A stretch of 64,000 nt of DNA from NCBI GenBank assembly GCA_905221605.1, contig CAJNDS010000669.1, positions 668,634 through 732,633 of the forward strand, written 5' to 3'. The notes beneath the pieces are model-generated. The model worked only from the letters and a program-made list of their open reading frames with translations, did no database searches and had not been told where the DNA came from. The DNA comes from Symbiodinium natans (taxonomy: Eukaryota > Sar > Dinophyceae > Suessiales > Symbiodiniaceae). Positions 26,626-39,058 of the stretch are shown piece by piece (the first letter of the stretch is position 1; every line of letters begins with the position of its first letter). A program made the translations under genes and the position numbers.

Positions 26626-29600
26626 AGTAAGATTTGAAGGGCTCTGGAGGGGCTTCTTAGGGGCTCTAGGGTTGAAGGGCTTCTGGAGTGTGTAAGGGCT
26701 TAGGGTTTGGGACTGAAGTTTCAGGTTGAAGGCTTAGGGTTGAGGAGGCCAAAGGAGCTCGACCGGCGTGAACGGGGCAATTTTGTCTGAGGTGGGTCTC
26801 TGTCTTGCAGCTGTGGCTCTTTGCCGCCAGTCGGCATCCGTCCGCCTCATTTGCCTGAAGAACTCTCCGAAATCCTGTCCTGTGTTGTGGCAGCTTGCAC
26901 ACTTCAAACCTGAATCCTAATCTGTGCGAATGGGTGGTTGACAGTGTGCTTCCCCGCCAACCGAAGGACTGCCACTCACTGAGGGCCTTAGCAGCCCGCA
27001 GTCTTCGGATGTCGACAGGAAACTTCCAAGAGACCTTTCGGGTCGAAATCCTCTAAGAGACCAGGACTTGAGGAGCATGCCAGGGCTTTGTGCCTCTGTT
27101 GCATCGGATCCCATGCGACTGCTGAGCCGCAATGTTTCCTGCCATACGGAGCCCCCAAGGGGCAGCCCAGTGCTGGATATTCCGACTCTGAAGGTGTTGC
27201 TTCCGAGCGGCAGCTGCACCAGGAAAGCGGACCTGTTGATCTTCGATATGGTTGCCACTGTCTCCCCCAGTAGGGGCACCCCCCAACATACACACCCAAG
27301 ATTCTCTGATTGTAATCCTCCCCCAACAGGATAGCCCTAATTTCAGAAGCCCCATCCTCTTTGCCGATGTCCGACATTGCCAGGAAGTCCAGTGGGTGGT
27401 TTTTGCAACTTCCAGCTCTCGGCAAAGCCGAGAGCCTGAAAGTTTTCCGTCACAAAGCTCTGTGTCAGGAATAGTGGAGATAGATGTCATCCCAGTCGCC
27501 CCAAAGCCAAACTCATGAGTCGATCTCTTTGCAAACTGCAGGCCAGAGCTTGTTTGGGAGCACTGCCCAGCGGCAGCATCTTCATGAATTCGGCTGCAAC
27601 CCTGACAACGCGTCCCATCGAATCTTTACTTGTACTTGTTTCTGCTGCTGTTCCTGCTGCTGCTCCTGCTCCTGCCCCTGCCAATACATAACGGAAGTCT
27701 TGATTTCCCGGAGATTGTTCCCGTGGGGCTGACAATGAATGTTTGGAGAGTCCAACTTCGCCCTTATGATTACATGTGCGCATCATACGTATCGGGTGTT
27801 TCGCTTTGTTCATCCTTGATTTCTTGGTCTACGGGGCAACATGACCTCTCTGTACTGAGCAAGATCTCCAGGACAAAAGCACATCGAATGAACACCTTAA
27901 GTTCTCGAAATATTCAGGAACAGGAACACTGTTAGAAGGTAAAACGAACGCCCCATACAACACTAAGCGAATGCATGAGAAAATATTTTGCATATAATGG
28001 ACCGAAAGCAGCAAATGGTGGATGAGAAAGCATGCTTCTGCTGCTACTGCAGCCACCACCACCACGACCACAAATACCGTTGATACAGGTACGAGCCACC
28101 GCCAACACATGTACAACCATGGCTAACATTTGCAGTCATCGCTTTCGAGAAACAATTGCTACAGTGCATGTTATTGGCATGTTATCCTGTTCTCTTCCTT
28201 TCCACCCGAACTTGTCGAGCCAACAGTCAAATCGCTCGCGCTGGACTGGGTTTCAGCACTCTTTTGGTCGGCGATCTCGAACCCAAGGTTGAGACGTGGC
28301 TGCTACCTCGTGCTAACGTCCACTTTGTTGTCGCGTGCACCATGCACAGGATCTGGCTCGCTCACCTGGAAGCGGAAGCCAGAACATATTGCGAAACCTG
28401 GAGAAACTCGAGTGAACAGCGCTGGGGATATTGAGGTGAGGCAAGGGGAGGGAGATGGCTGAATCTCCAATACTCATGGATAAGTAGGCTTGTGCAAATT
28501 CACGCCGTCCTTGAAATACAACTCTAAACCCATCATAAGTGGTCCTTCGAGGATCACTGCAAAAATCCTCGAGATGGTAGAGGGCAGGGGAAACCGCGTG
28601 ACTCCAGGTCTTCGCTGAAGTTTTGGCTCGAGGCTTACACGTATCAGAAGTGAAGAGTGTTGTACTCTCGACACAGCGCCGCTCCGATCTCAGCTCCGCT
28701 GCTGTCGGTTCGCAAGATGAAGAGTCGGGAGTTTTGGGGTACTGCATTCAGGATCCCGTTTGCGGGGGAATCCTTGATAAGCACGCTGTGTTGTCAGAAG
28801 CAGACCGCCTCCGGTGGACGCATGCCCCTGGGAGATTTCAGATTACGCTACCCGCATTTTTCTGGGTGTGATTAGGGTGGTTGAGAGGAGCTTTGCGGCG
28901 AGAGGTGAATCTTGTGGCCTTCGCGAGCTCAGGCTCATCCCCCGACAAAGAGCCGGCGACTCAAGTGAAAGGAGGCCCAGGAGAGCTCCCTTACTGAGAG
29001 AGCTTTGGGGTTTGGGGTTTGGGGTTTAGGGTTTAGGGTTTAGGAGGTGTTTGCTGCGCCCATGAGAGTTTAGGTTTTGGCCAGCTTAGGCTTCGGGAGG
29101 GCGCCACCTTGTGCCAAGAACTTGTGACCCAAAAGCTCGGGAAACCGAAGCCCTTCCAGCAACGCTTCCAAGGCCCTGCTAGCCATGGCCAAGAGCCCAG
29201 ATGTTGAAATATTGGGGGGGGCCGGGGGGGGGGGGGAGGGTGGGGGAGAAGAGAAGCGGACACATTTCAACGACTTTGGGTTTGTCGGGGCTCAGGGTTT
29301 AGGACTTGCACTGGGCCGTCTGGGCTTATGATGGCTTATGGGGGGGTTCGGGTCTAGCAAAAAGAGCTTGCGGCACGATCGATCGTCGTTGCGGCTTTTG
29401 CTGTCTAGACCCAAACCGCCGTCGTTGTGAAACCCGACCTGGTCCGACGCAGGCCCTCAATCGCCCAAGCCGGCCGTGACGGCTGCACGTTGCCGGTCTT
29501 CGTCCTTTTGATCTGAAGGGTTCCTCTTGGATCTTGAGCAATTTGAGAATAGGTCTGTCAGTTCGTTCTCGCACCACTCTCAGAGGTCGGAACGACCTGA

Positions 29601-29638
29601 GCCCCCACAAGCAAGTCAACTGCCAAACGAATGCTCAG
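26626..29638. other. mostly non-coding; weak exon candidates
   Basis: A possible exon at 28349-28434 (AG acceptor, GTGAGG donor) reads GSGSLTWKRKPEHIAKPGE. CTG/CCTG-rich simple sequence lies at 27640-27683, GGGTTTA telomere-type words at 29008-29043, and a G run at 29214-29237. Open frames on both strands of 26988-27490 compete, and neither shows a domain. Confidence 0.35.
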
Positions 29639-32600
29639 CATCCCGGATTGCCACCGATGCCAATGTTCGCTCAGGCCCAAACCATTGAGGAGCAGAAGAC
29701 CATGCTGAAAACGCTGATGGGAGAAGGTCTAGCCGAGCCCTTGGGAAAGGCAGGAACAGGCGCTTTCGCCCTGCAATACATTGTGTGTGTGTGCACGAAC
29801 ACACTGTAGCTTCAATCAATATCACAGACCCATACCGTGGTATCTCTGAAAACGTTAAGCCGACTCCCCGGCGCGTGTCTCCTGGCTCCGACTCCTGAAC
29901 CCAGGTCGAAACAGACGCCCAGTCGGATCCATCCACCGACTTAGTGAGCGAGGCCTAGCATGCACAATGTACTGTGTGATATGAGTGAGCATGCCATGCA
30001 TGTTAACTCTAACTCTGTCTGTGTGTGTGAGTGTGCAGCCCATGTTCGACACGATTGAGGATGCTGGTCTGATGGCAGGCGTCTGACTTTGAGTGCAGCG
30101 ACAGCCAGAGTGACGACGAACCTCATGCGTTCTACACAGAGGACACCTTGCAAAGCACTTGCCTGGGAAGTGTCGCCTCGTCGGGTATAGACCTTGGCAA
30201 TGTATCTGCGGTGGCTGGAAGAAGGCCCGTGAGAGTCGGATCCATGACCTTGGGTGCAGGACACAGTTCTGATCTTCGATTGGGACGACACGGCTCAGCA
30301 CTCAAGCCTTTCAGCGCGAGGGCACCTCCCCTCAGGGTGTTTATGCAGAAGCCCCCAAGATCTGAAACGCATTGAACCCGGTTGCGCCAAGATGCTTCCC
30401 TCCTCGTGGCTCTCAGAGCAGAGCTTGAGCCTGGACGAGGCGGCTCTCCATGCTCAATGCTTGCAGACATGCTGCGCTGAGATGCTGAGACGCCTCGTGC
30501 TCTTGGTGCTGACTTCGTGAGCGCTCTGCTGGTACTGCGGAAAGTTGTGATGAGAGTCTAGGGCATCTTTTAACAAGGGGTTAAGAAAGGAAACGGTGTG
30601 GGACGAGACGCTTGCACCCTAAACCCAGGCTCGCCTGAACCTGTCCCCACCAAACCAAAGCAACAACTCGTTTACGCTAGCCTATGTGAGATGTCATATA
30701 CTAGATTACTAGATATTACACGTGTTTTTACTATCTTTTCATCAGAATCAAGGCGCAGACTGCTTTCCTGCATAATCCTCTTTACGACTACTGCTGCATC
30801 GGCAGGCATCTCACGTCTCGTTGGAGCAAGAGGCGGCTTGGACCCGCAATGACCCAAGCTTTCAAAGGCATAGCTACCCTTAGTGCCAGAGTCAGCCAGA
30901 GTCAGCCGAGAAACACGAGAAGATTCCAACCAGCCGGAGCCCGGGCATAAATCTCCAGCGACACGGCAGGCACAGCTTGCTGTCTTGGCACAGACTGCTG
31001 CTGAGACTCTTCGCGTGGCCAAGCGCTACGGGAAGGCTGTAACGTGCATGCACATGCCAGTTTCCTGTATCCCACACAGATCTTTGGTTACAGCTGCATG
31101 CAAAGTCTGCACAACATTGTGCGTCGAGATCCAACCCTAAGCGACAAAGCTGTCTCACATGACAAGGCCCGAATGTTGGTGAGCTCCCTTAGATCTCGGG
31201 GTGTGGTTCAGATTCACGACAACGATTTCGGCACCAAGCAGTAGGTCGGGGACGCGGACGAGAGAATTTGAATCCCGTTGTTCGTGCAAAATCTTTAAGA
31301 AATACGAACGTTACCATTGAAATTATGCAGGGCTGGACTGGTCTTCGCTTGCCAGCCTGTAGATGAATTATGCTCGGGTTACCACCGGCTGATAGGCCCG
31401 TTCCCGGATGTCTTCGGGAAAGGCTTCAGCCGTTAAAATTTCAACCTTAAGTTCTGAAGGTAGTTCTCGTCACCAACGCAGAATGCGGCTGGATTGAGCT
31501 CAGCTGTTTGGACCTTAGGTGAGCAGCTCGCGCTGTTGCAGGGGTGGGCAGGGTCGGGCCTAGGGTTGCATGTCAACTGGCTTTGCTGCAGCGGAGATTT
31601 TGCAAGAGTCTTCGGTCAATGATGCCCAGTCGTCAAATCACAGATGCCAAGGTCAAAAGTTCATGCCATCGCTCTACCCGCATTTGGAGGACAGCCATTT
31701 TGAGACAACATCAAATGGGGATTTCCGAAGTTGGGGTACCTTATGGGGGTCCTTATTATAAGGGAAACTTACTATTGGGGAGTCCCTTATTTTCGGAAAC
31801 CCCCAAATGGTTTCCGGCCGATCTGAAGAGAGCATCATGGGGGGTGGGCATGCATTGGCTGAATAGGTACGCAGCTGCCGTGTAATTCGCAAAAACTGGC
31901 GTGACAAAGTCGTTCAGCTTCACACCACCTGCAATCACTCTTTTGGTTCACTTGCAAAGAATCTTGCAGGGCATGGGCTCGCAGCATATCCTTGGAGTTT
32001 CAGTAATTAAGGGTCCCTGTAAATACCCAAATGGCCCAAAGATGCCACGTAAAAGCAAAGACTAATTTTCAACCTGCGCGTCGCCGGCGGGGTTTGGGCC
32101 TCCCACCCAAGAAACAGCAAAACACACGGAACACCGGACTTTGATGCCAGTACCCTCTAGTAGGTCAAGCTGAGGAAGCGCGTGAGCATCTTCGTTCTCT
32201 GTTGCAAAACCCGAAACTTTTAGCAAACAAGGAGGAGGGCGTCCCCTAGGGAAGCTCTGATGCCTCACAGTTTATGCCCAAGCTAAGCGTTGGGAACTCA
32301 CAGTGTGTGGCCCTTGTCAGGATGTGACTTTGTTTTCAGCGCGATCTACCTACGAGGGTCAAGGTGCCCATGCCAGTCGCGCATACACCCGACGGACAAG
32401 ACCCTTGCATCCGCAGCAATGATGCGCAATAAATTCAAGAGCGTTCTGAGCCCTATGACCCTACGAAGCCTTTCCAAACCAAAGCCCGATTCGATGCATT
32501 CGCAGCAAGAAGCTGGCGAGGCATGGGTTTGCAGGCATTCAGTTGGTCAAGCTACACTACGCCATGCCACGAACCCGTTTGAGGATAGAGCTAGCCAGCT

Positions 32601-34417
32601 TTGCCCAACAAGTTCCTCATGTGTTTTGGTGCTTAGAAGCATCATAGTTACTTGGAGATCCATGGGTAGTTGCCTCTGAAGTTTGACCCTACATACAAGG
32701 GCCCATGAACCTGTGAGTAGCGAAAGAACCCTAAACTCTGAACCCCAATCCCTGAACCCCACCCCGTAAACCCAGAGCCTTAAAGCCCGGAAGTATACAC
32801 CCTAAACTTTGCACGCGACAGGTATGGCTGCTCCATTCCAGCTGGTGCCTTAGGTCTCCAGTCCAGCTTTGCGCGTGAAAAGATACTTCTTGCGGGCGAG
32901 CCCGCAGCCCTCAAGGACCCCGAAGCCCCAGGAAAGCCCCCAGTTGTTGGCCGCTTTGTGGGGCTGAGGTGGAAATACCTTGCTTTCGAGACTGAGATCT
33001 GCAACTACTACGAATCAATGACGTCGGATCGCCTCAAAAATGCCGGGTGCCTCTGTGAGAGTTCGCAGATTGTGGGGTCAGCCGCGGCGTGTGTTTTGAG
33101 CATTCATCACAAACAAGAGTCCTGCACAAGCGACACTGGATGGTGGGCAATGGTGGGGCTGCACAGCCACAGGTTTTGGTCTGGGGTTCAAACCGTAGCC
33201 CAAGCAGGCATTCTCGAAGCCTCCCCGAAATCAAGGGCCGGCAACAAGAGATTGGGTGGACGTGATTTAGGATGTCGGTATGCGCACATGATCCGTTACC
33301 AGCAGGCTCCCTGAGGCCCTGAAGTCTCCAAATGGCGCGGATTACCTTTCAATGCGCAAAGGTTCTCTGCACCAATCGTCAGGTCATTTCCTTCGGCGAC
33401 TCCTTTCATGAGCGGGAGGCGTGAAGGGCCAGGGTTACAGGTCTAGAAGGCTCTCCATGTTCTCTTTGGTACGGCCACGGTTGAGGGTTGCGCTTCCTGG
33501 GGTTCAGAGTGCAAGCCATATTTGACATATTCCGAAAGTGCAAATGACGAAGCTTTTGGAGCTGAGCGGGCTTCGCAGGCTGTCATCCGCGTTACCGAGC
33601 GTTTGAAGTCGGGGCCTTGTTTGTCTGTGCATCCGAGGCACTTCCATCGTGAAAACCCTATGTGACTTCCCTTCTGAGTCATCGATAGGGACCTTAGTAA
33701 GAGCGGGGGTGCTGGAGCTACAGATTGCGGCAACTGCTACCACAAAAGAGAAAGAAATACACACAATCGAAGAACAATCGTAATCGCAAACAACATCAGA
33801 ACAACAATTAGCAAACACAAACACAGTAATAGCAACCATTAGAATAGTTAACAGGGGGAACAGCTTGACCCGAAATTTCCTTCATCCGTAAACCCACAGA
33901 GCCCCAAGAATCCTGGAAGCGCACCCTGAGGAATTGTTGCACAAAGACCCTGAAGTTCAGTGACCGCCCCATTCCGGAGCTGCTCCTGAAGGCTGGCCGT
34001 CAGGGCCTTTAGGGGCTTCAGGGCCTTTGCAGGAGGCTGTGGAGGCAGCAGGGGACAACTCTGACGAAGCACGCGGAGCGAAGGGCCTGGGTTCAGAAGT
34101 GAAGCCCCCAATGGCCAAAGGACCCCAAGCTCAATTTCTGAGCTGTCAAGAATTACAGATTGCGTCGTACGCAACGCCATCCTCCAAATTACAAGCCGCA
34201 GCCTGCGGGTAGCTTGGGGGCCTTGGGGGTTCGTTGAGTTTGCGACTCGAAGGTTTGAGGTGAGGTGAGCAGACTGCTGACACAGGAGCACGCGCTCATC
34301 CAAGGCTGCTTCAAGGACCTAGTAAGTCACGCCTGCAGCCCAGTGATCTCGGATGAATTCCGCAAGTTACTGCTGCCATCCCCGCCCCCTCAGCCATCCG
34401 ACACGACAAGAATCTAG
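29639..34417 (+). CDS. HAD-like (haloacid dehalogenase fold) phosphatase-type protein, multi-exon
   Basis: HAD enzymes are mostly phosphatases using an N-terminal Asp nucleophile. Exons: 29639-29782 (TIEEQKTMLKTLMGEGLAE, assignment weak), 30079-30201 (acidic DFECSDSQSDDEPH), 30260-30292 (TVLIFDWDDT, motif I DxDDT), 30392-30451 (MLPSSWLSEQSLSLDEAALH), 30970-31038 (AETLRVAKRYGKA), 31460-31502 (VVLVTNAECGWIEL, motif II), from 32417 (NKFKSVLSPM), about 32862-33041 (FAREKILLAGEP and WKYLAFETEI), 33383-33418 (VISFGDSFHERE, motif IV-like GDS), from 33579 (AVIRVTERLKS) and 34286-34417 (EHALIQGCFKDL, to a stop TAG). All closed joins keep frame, with GT or GC donors. The product is probably soluble; the substrate is unknown. 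Junctions around 32455-32862 and 33620-34286 are unresolved. An inverted-repeat element lies in intron 31503-32416. Confidence 0.72.
31712..31810 (+). mobile_element. short inverted-repeat (MITE-like) element, copy 2
   Basis: The 5' end reads AAATGGGGATTTCCGAAG and the 3' end is its approximate inverse, TTTCGGAAACCCCCAAATGG. The string TTTCCGAAGTTGGGGTACC followed by TTAT recurs with one change in the reverse complement of 58763-58857. It has no open frame. It lies in an intron of the HAD-like gene. Confidence 0.7.
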
Positions 34418-35546
34418 CTGATGCTTTTCATGCTTTTCACTCCGTTTGACCATGCCTCCGCTCCAAGGATGGGAGTCTCGACCTTTGTTTCACCTGCTCC
34501 TGAACACGAGCCCGTCTAAAAGAGGAGCTGATGGACAGCGCATGAAAGATAGTGTGACATCCTCACGCTGACCAGCTGCTCCTCTGTTTGCGGTGAGCTC
34601 TTCCGGCTTTTTGAGACAAGTTCTTCGCCACCCCGAGTAAGCATCATGGCATCAACTATAGAACGAGTAGCTGATGACTAAATCGAGCATGATGGAAGTG
34701 TTCAAACGACTTCAAAGCACGTTGGGCACTGGTACTGCGCAGCGCATGCCTTCGCCAGCCCGAGCGACTGAGCTCTACATCCCCAGAAAACAACCGATGT
34801 TGGAAGACTGAGTTCCCGTCAACCACTAAACCCTTAACGACCTGCTTACAACCCTACTGAAGCCCTTCAAGAAGACCCAAAATGTCAGAGCTGAAGGAAA
34901 GGATGTCTTAAGTCTTAAGGCTTGTAGGGAGGGGCGCCAGGCTGGCTCTTCCCTGTCGTGACCCGAAGGGAAGTTGGATCTGCTGTGCTTTAAAGCTGCG
35001 AAAAGCTCTCGCTGCAGGCCACGGCCTTGGGGGGACCTATTGAGGGAGTTTATTAACAAGGGTTAGTTCTAGGGGGGGGGGGGGTTCTCTCTTTCATTCT
35101 CGGCCCTTTCTCGGGTTTGCCGCTCATGCCGCCATGTACCGCCCTTTAAAATGAGCATCTTCTTCTTATTCTTCTTCTTTGTTCTGGTTGAGTAAAGAGG
35201 ATCCCTTGTAGTCTTAGTGACTCCTGTGGCCAGCTCCGCAACTCAAAGCTGTGGCCTTGTTCAGTGTGGGTCCCTGCTGCCCTGCCGCCCTTGGATCTCA
35301 ACCCTCAACCCTTCTAAGCACTTCCTGAAGCCCAGTCCTGAAGTAAAAGCCCGAATAGCCAGGGACGAAAAGGATGACAGGGACTCTTTGTGCATTTCAT
35401 GGGGCAGATATGGCAGATGGATTTCACTGCTGCGGTCGTACCGCGGCCACAGAGCACACTCCTTCTGTCAGTATCGCCGTCGGAGGTAGAAGAAAAGAAG
35501 GAAGGGTGCACAGATTGAGATTGATTCAGGGTTGTAGTGTCATGGA
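34418..35546. other. intergenic, nothing supported
   Basis: Contains a G run at 35073-35084 and decayed telomere words. No exon was recognised. Confidence 0.4.
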
Positions 35547-35897
35547 ATGTGGCCAGAAGATCCAGCAGAAAGTTCGTCCGCCTTGTCACCACACCTGCGG
35601 GATCAAAATGAAGAAGCAGCAGTGCCAGAAGAATGGAGAGTGACATGCGCCAGCATCCGAGAAACCTTCTTCGCTGTTCCTGCTTGGACAGATTCTGGCA
35701 AAGTTTTCGATCAGTTCCGGTCGGTACTCAACACGTGCCGCCGGCATGAAGAAGGGGGTAGACCCGGTGTAAGTGTAATGTCTGGCGCACCTGGTTTAGA
35801 AAGCACAATTGTCTTTTCCCCTAGCTCTGCCGACGACCACAAGCAAGCAACCGCACAAGCCATGCGAGCTGTTGCTTTGCTGACGGACCAAGACAGG
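35547..35897 (+). CDS. exon-like open frame ending at a GTAAGG donor
   Basis: One continuous frame includes KVFDQFRSVLNTCRRHEEG and ends with DDHKQATAQAMRAVALLTDQ just before GTAAGG. Composition is coding-like in the second half. An AG at 35823-35824 could start a shorter exon. The family is not recognised. Confidence 0.35.
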
Positions 35898-38869
35898 GTA
35901 AGGTCTTCAGGTTTTTCACGGTTTTTCGTGCTCGCAAAATTACGATTCGTTGGAGGCATCGGGAGCTCGGTCGCTGGGGAGTGTGGCAATGGTCACCTCC
36001 CTTGCCCAGCTGATCTTGCTGTGATTTTAAGGTACTTATTCACTCTTATTCATAGCCAGAAGAGCAAGCTTTTGCCTTGACATCCGTATGTTTTTAGTCA
36101 TGCTGAGTCATGCTGAGTCTGCCAGCGGCCGGTTTCCCTGATTTTGCAATTCGGGCCAACTGCAGCATGGAGTGTCGCAGAGTGTGCAGCAGGTTTCACT
36201 TCACAGTGTAGCGAGCGACATGTCTGCTTTGGGAAACAGATTTCGGACAAGGCATACGCAAGATTTTGAGGCGCCTTGGCGTCTCTTTGCGTAACTGCCG
36301 TAGCGAGAGATTGTAATGGATGAGCCACGCAACCCGCAACAACGCTGCTAACGCCGCTGTTTGCGCGGTCCTCTTGCTGGAAGTCATTCATTGAAAGCAT
36401 CCCAGGCACGGGTCTTGCCGTCAAGAGGATTGGCGGCAACATGCGGCAACAGCCTTCACAGCCGCCTGTGATAGAGTTTTCACCCCAGCATCAAGCTGGA
36501 GACATGGGTTAGGGAAAAGCCAAGCATTTTCCGTCGTTGCCCTAGCTTCGAAGTTGCTTTGCTTTCCGTCGCATTCACTGGGCAGGTACAACTGTCACAC
36601 GAGGAATAAGAAGAGCTCTTGTTGTCCTTCTTGGATCTACCCAGGGAAAGCCGATGATGTGCATGATTGCAAATCAGAGCACAGCTTTGGCGGACTGGGT
36701 GTGTCTTTGCACTCTGAAGTTGCAAAGATTGAAATTTGGGCTCGGCAAGGCTCGGCGTCCGCTGCATGGGGTTGAGGGGGTTCTTCGATTCTAGCAGAGT
36801 CAATCGCATGTTCAATATCCTCAGCATCCTGCAAAGACATGATACGCAGCTTGGTGTAAAGAGCAAGGCTGGAGCATTACCAAAGGTGCCACGCGTGTGT
36901 GGACAAGGGTTGCCGAAAATTCCAAGGAGATGTCAAGTCAACCTGAAGTGCTCGACACTTGAAAACCCCCCCCTCTGTGGCAGCTCCGCAGGGCAGCATT
37001 GCGCTCTTTGAAGAATATTCTTCTTATTGCGACCATCGACATGAGTAGTAGCAATAGTACGGATAGGAGCAGTTGTAGCAATATCGAAGGAATTACAGTA
37101 GTAATAGTAGTTTCTGGAGTAATAGGAGCAAGCCGAGCTCTTTTTGTAGTGGACATCACAATAGTTTGAGCAAGTAGACCATAGTACCAGAGTAGTAAGT
37201 ACAGGTCCTAGTAGTCGTCGTCATGGTCGTAGTGGTATTGGTGCTCGTAGTGCATCATCATCATTATCATCATCATCATCAGCAGCAGCAGCAGCATCGC
37301 CAGAATCAATGCGCCATAGGCTTGCTACCACGACCATCCTTATGCTATCATGATGATCGTTTTTGTGCTTATGGCCAGTTCATCCCATGAAGCTCGAAAA
37401 TCATCAGGGTTGCCGTGCACGCATGAGGCCCATACTTGTTGAGCAAGACAAGAATCACAGCATCTTTTTGGGGCTTCGGGGAGGATGTCAAGCAAGAAGG
37501 GTTCAAGAGCTCCCCCGCTCGGACAGCCTGCCAGCTGAGACTCTCCGTGTGAAGATCACCGCTGCTTGCTAGCTCTCTCTTTACCGGCTGCCCTCTGGAG
37601 ACATACGCCTTGCCTGATGCCTGCAGAGGTGTACACTTTGTGTGAAGTGATACTGGGCGATGGTGCGAGAGAGCAGCACCAGGTCCCCACCTGCACCACA
37701 GAAAAGCGGTCGATCCTGGAACGATTGCGGCCTTGACAGCCGCCCTTTCACCCGCTGAACCCGGGGGAGAGGCCAATGTGGAGGGGCTTATGATCTTTAG
37801 GGGTGCCAAGCGCAGGTCATGTCTTCAAATGTGAGGCCCGAAGTCCGAAGCGATTCGACCAGGTGGCAGTTGCTGAAGTCATGGCTCCCTCATGTTTCCA
37901 ACCCCTTAAACTCTCAGAATTGAACCCTGGAGGTGCTGAGCCAGAACACAGGCCCCAACGATAAGGAGTACCTGGTCCGTCCAGGGGCCAAGAATGGAAG
38001 AAGTCCCGAAGAGCCAAGAGTCATACGCGATCCTCGGGTTTAGGGCAAGGTGAACGCGGCTGGCATTGTGTGGCAGCCATCTAGGGTTTGGAGTTTAAGG
38101 CATCCGGTTCCTGAGGTTCTAGACCCAGAGTGGTGACCTTGGCTTTCAAATGCTAGACTCGATTCAGGACCTTCTCCACCCCTCTTCCCTCTGCAATCCC
38201 AATGCCTCTGTGGCAGCGATGTAGATGCGAAGCTCAGGGCTGTTCAAATTGGACTACAGCTGTCTGAGCGCCTGACGATGCATCCCAAGATGGGAAAGAC
38301 CAGATTTTGCCTTTTGTGACGTCCTGTTGTGATTCAGGGGCTTATGATTGTTTGTGAATGCAGGTGTTTTTGTTTGGAGTTGTGGGTGCCCCAAGATGTG
38401 CTGATTTCATTGGGCAGAACCGCCGGCAATGAGAAACTAACATAACAAAAAATCGTGGAATTCGTGGCCCAATGGGCAGTTTTATCGATTCCAGGTGACA
38501 ACAGACACCTCCGGAAGGTCGGGACATTAGGCTGGCGTGGACGGACCTCCGCTGCCTTGGGGTAGAGAGCCGCCCTAAATCACTTTGTGGATGACTCGTA
38601 AAGCTCAGGGAAGCTCAAGAGGGAAGCTCAAGGGAAGCTGCCCAAGCGGCTCGTCCGGTTGACGCCTTCCTAGTGTTGGACTTTCGCCTTCGCTCGAGCT
38701 GAGCAGTGCAGAGCTGGTCACTACGAGCTGAGGGGCTCAGTATCTCTCAGCGCCTGACAAGCAGGACGCAGGGTTCATCTGGGGTCCCTGCGTACATCAT
38801 AGTTAGCCAACGCTAGTGTAACCTACCACCCTCAGTCCACTCACCAGTTCTTTTTTGGTGTGCTGCCAG
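35898..38869. other. no firm gene; simple repeats and weak frames
   Basis: A CAT/CAG trinucleotide stretch lies at 37253-37297 and AGTAGT-rich sequence around 37040-37250. A minus-strand frame at 36637-36840 begins MSLQDAEDIEHAIDSARIEE and looks protein-like, but would be the only minus-strand gene here. Short tandem AGGGAAGCTCA units lie near 38605-38640. Confidence 0.35.
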
Positions 38870-39058
38870 CAAGCAAAGACAGGAGCGAGGCGCTGTTCAT
38901 TGCTGTTCCTTTGGCGTTTCGGCGCCCGGAAGACCCAGGATGTCAGGGGGAGCTGGTCATCGGCCTGTACCCGATGCCAAGCGAGGACCTGCTGGCAGAG
39001 CGAATCGGCCTGGGGGAGACCAAAATTAAAAAACAAAAAAAGCCACAGTTACATCAAT
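38870..39058 (+). CDS. exon-like segment, unknown protein
   Basis: After a TGCTGCCAG acceptor the frame reads SKDRSEALFIAVPLAFRRPE and then GELVIGLYPMPSEDLLAERI before a Lys-rich end and a stop near 39058. The first 50 residues have coding-like composition; the Lys-rich tail is probably intron read through, with a donor near 39020. The family is not recognised. Confidence 0.45.

Noticed and set aside
28612-28632. Possible relic of the dinoflagellate spliced leader (TTTTGGCTCGAG)
   Set aside because: Only about 15 of 22 positions fit and no gene starts there; a similar partial match near 31694 is also weak.
31044-31244. 66-codon frame after the HAD exon
   Set aside because: The in-phase join GKA to VVLVTNA places it inside an intron.
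36637-36840. Minus-strand frame MSLQDAEDIEHAIDSARIEE
   Set aside because: Protein-like composition, but there is no start context, partner exon or family match, and it lies on the opposite strand to all supported genes.
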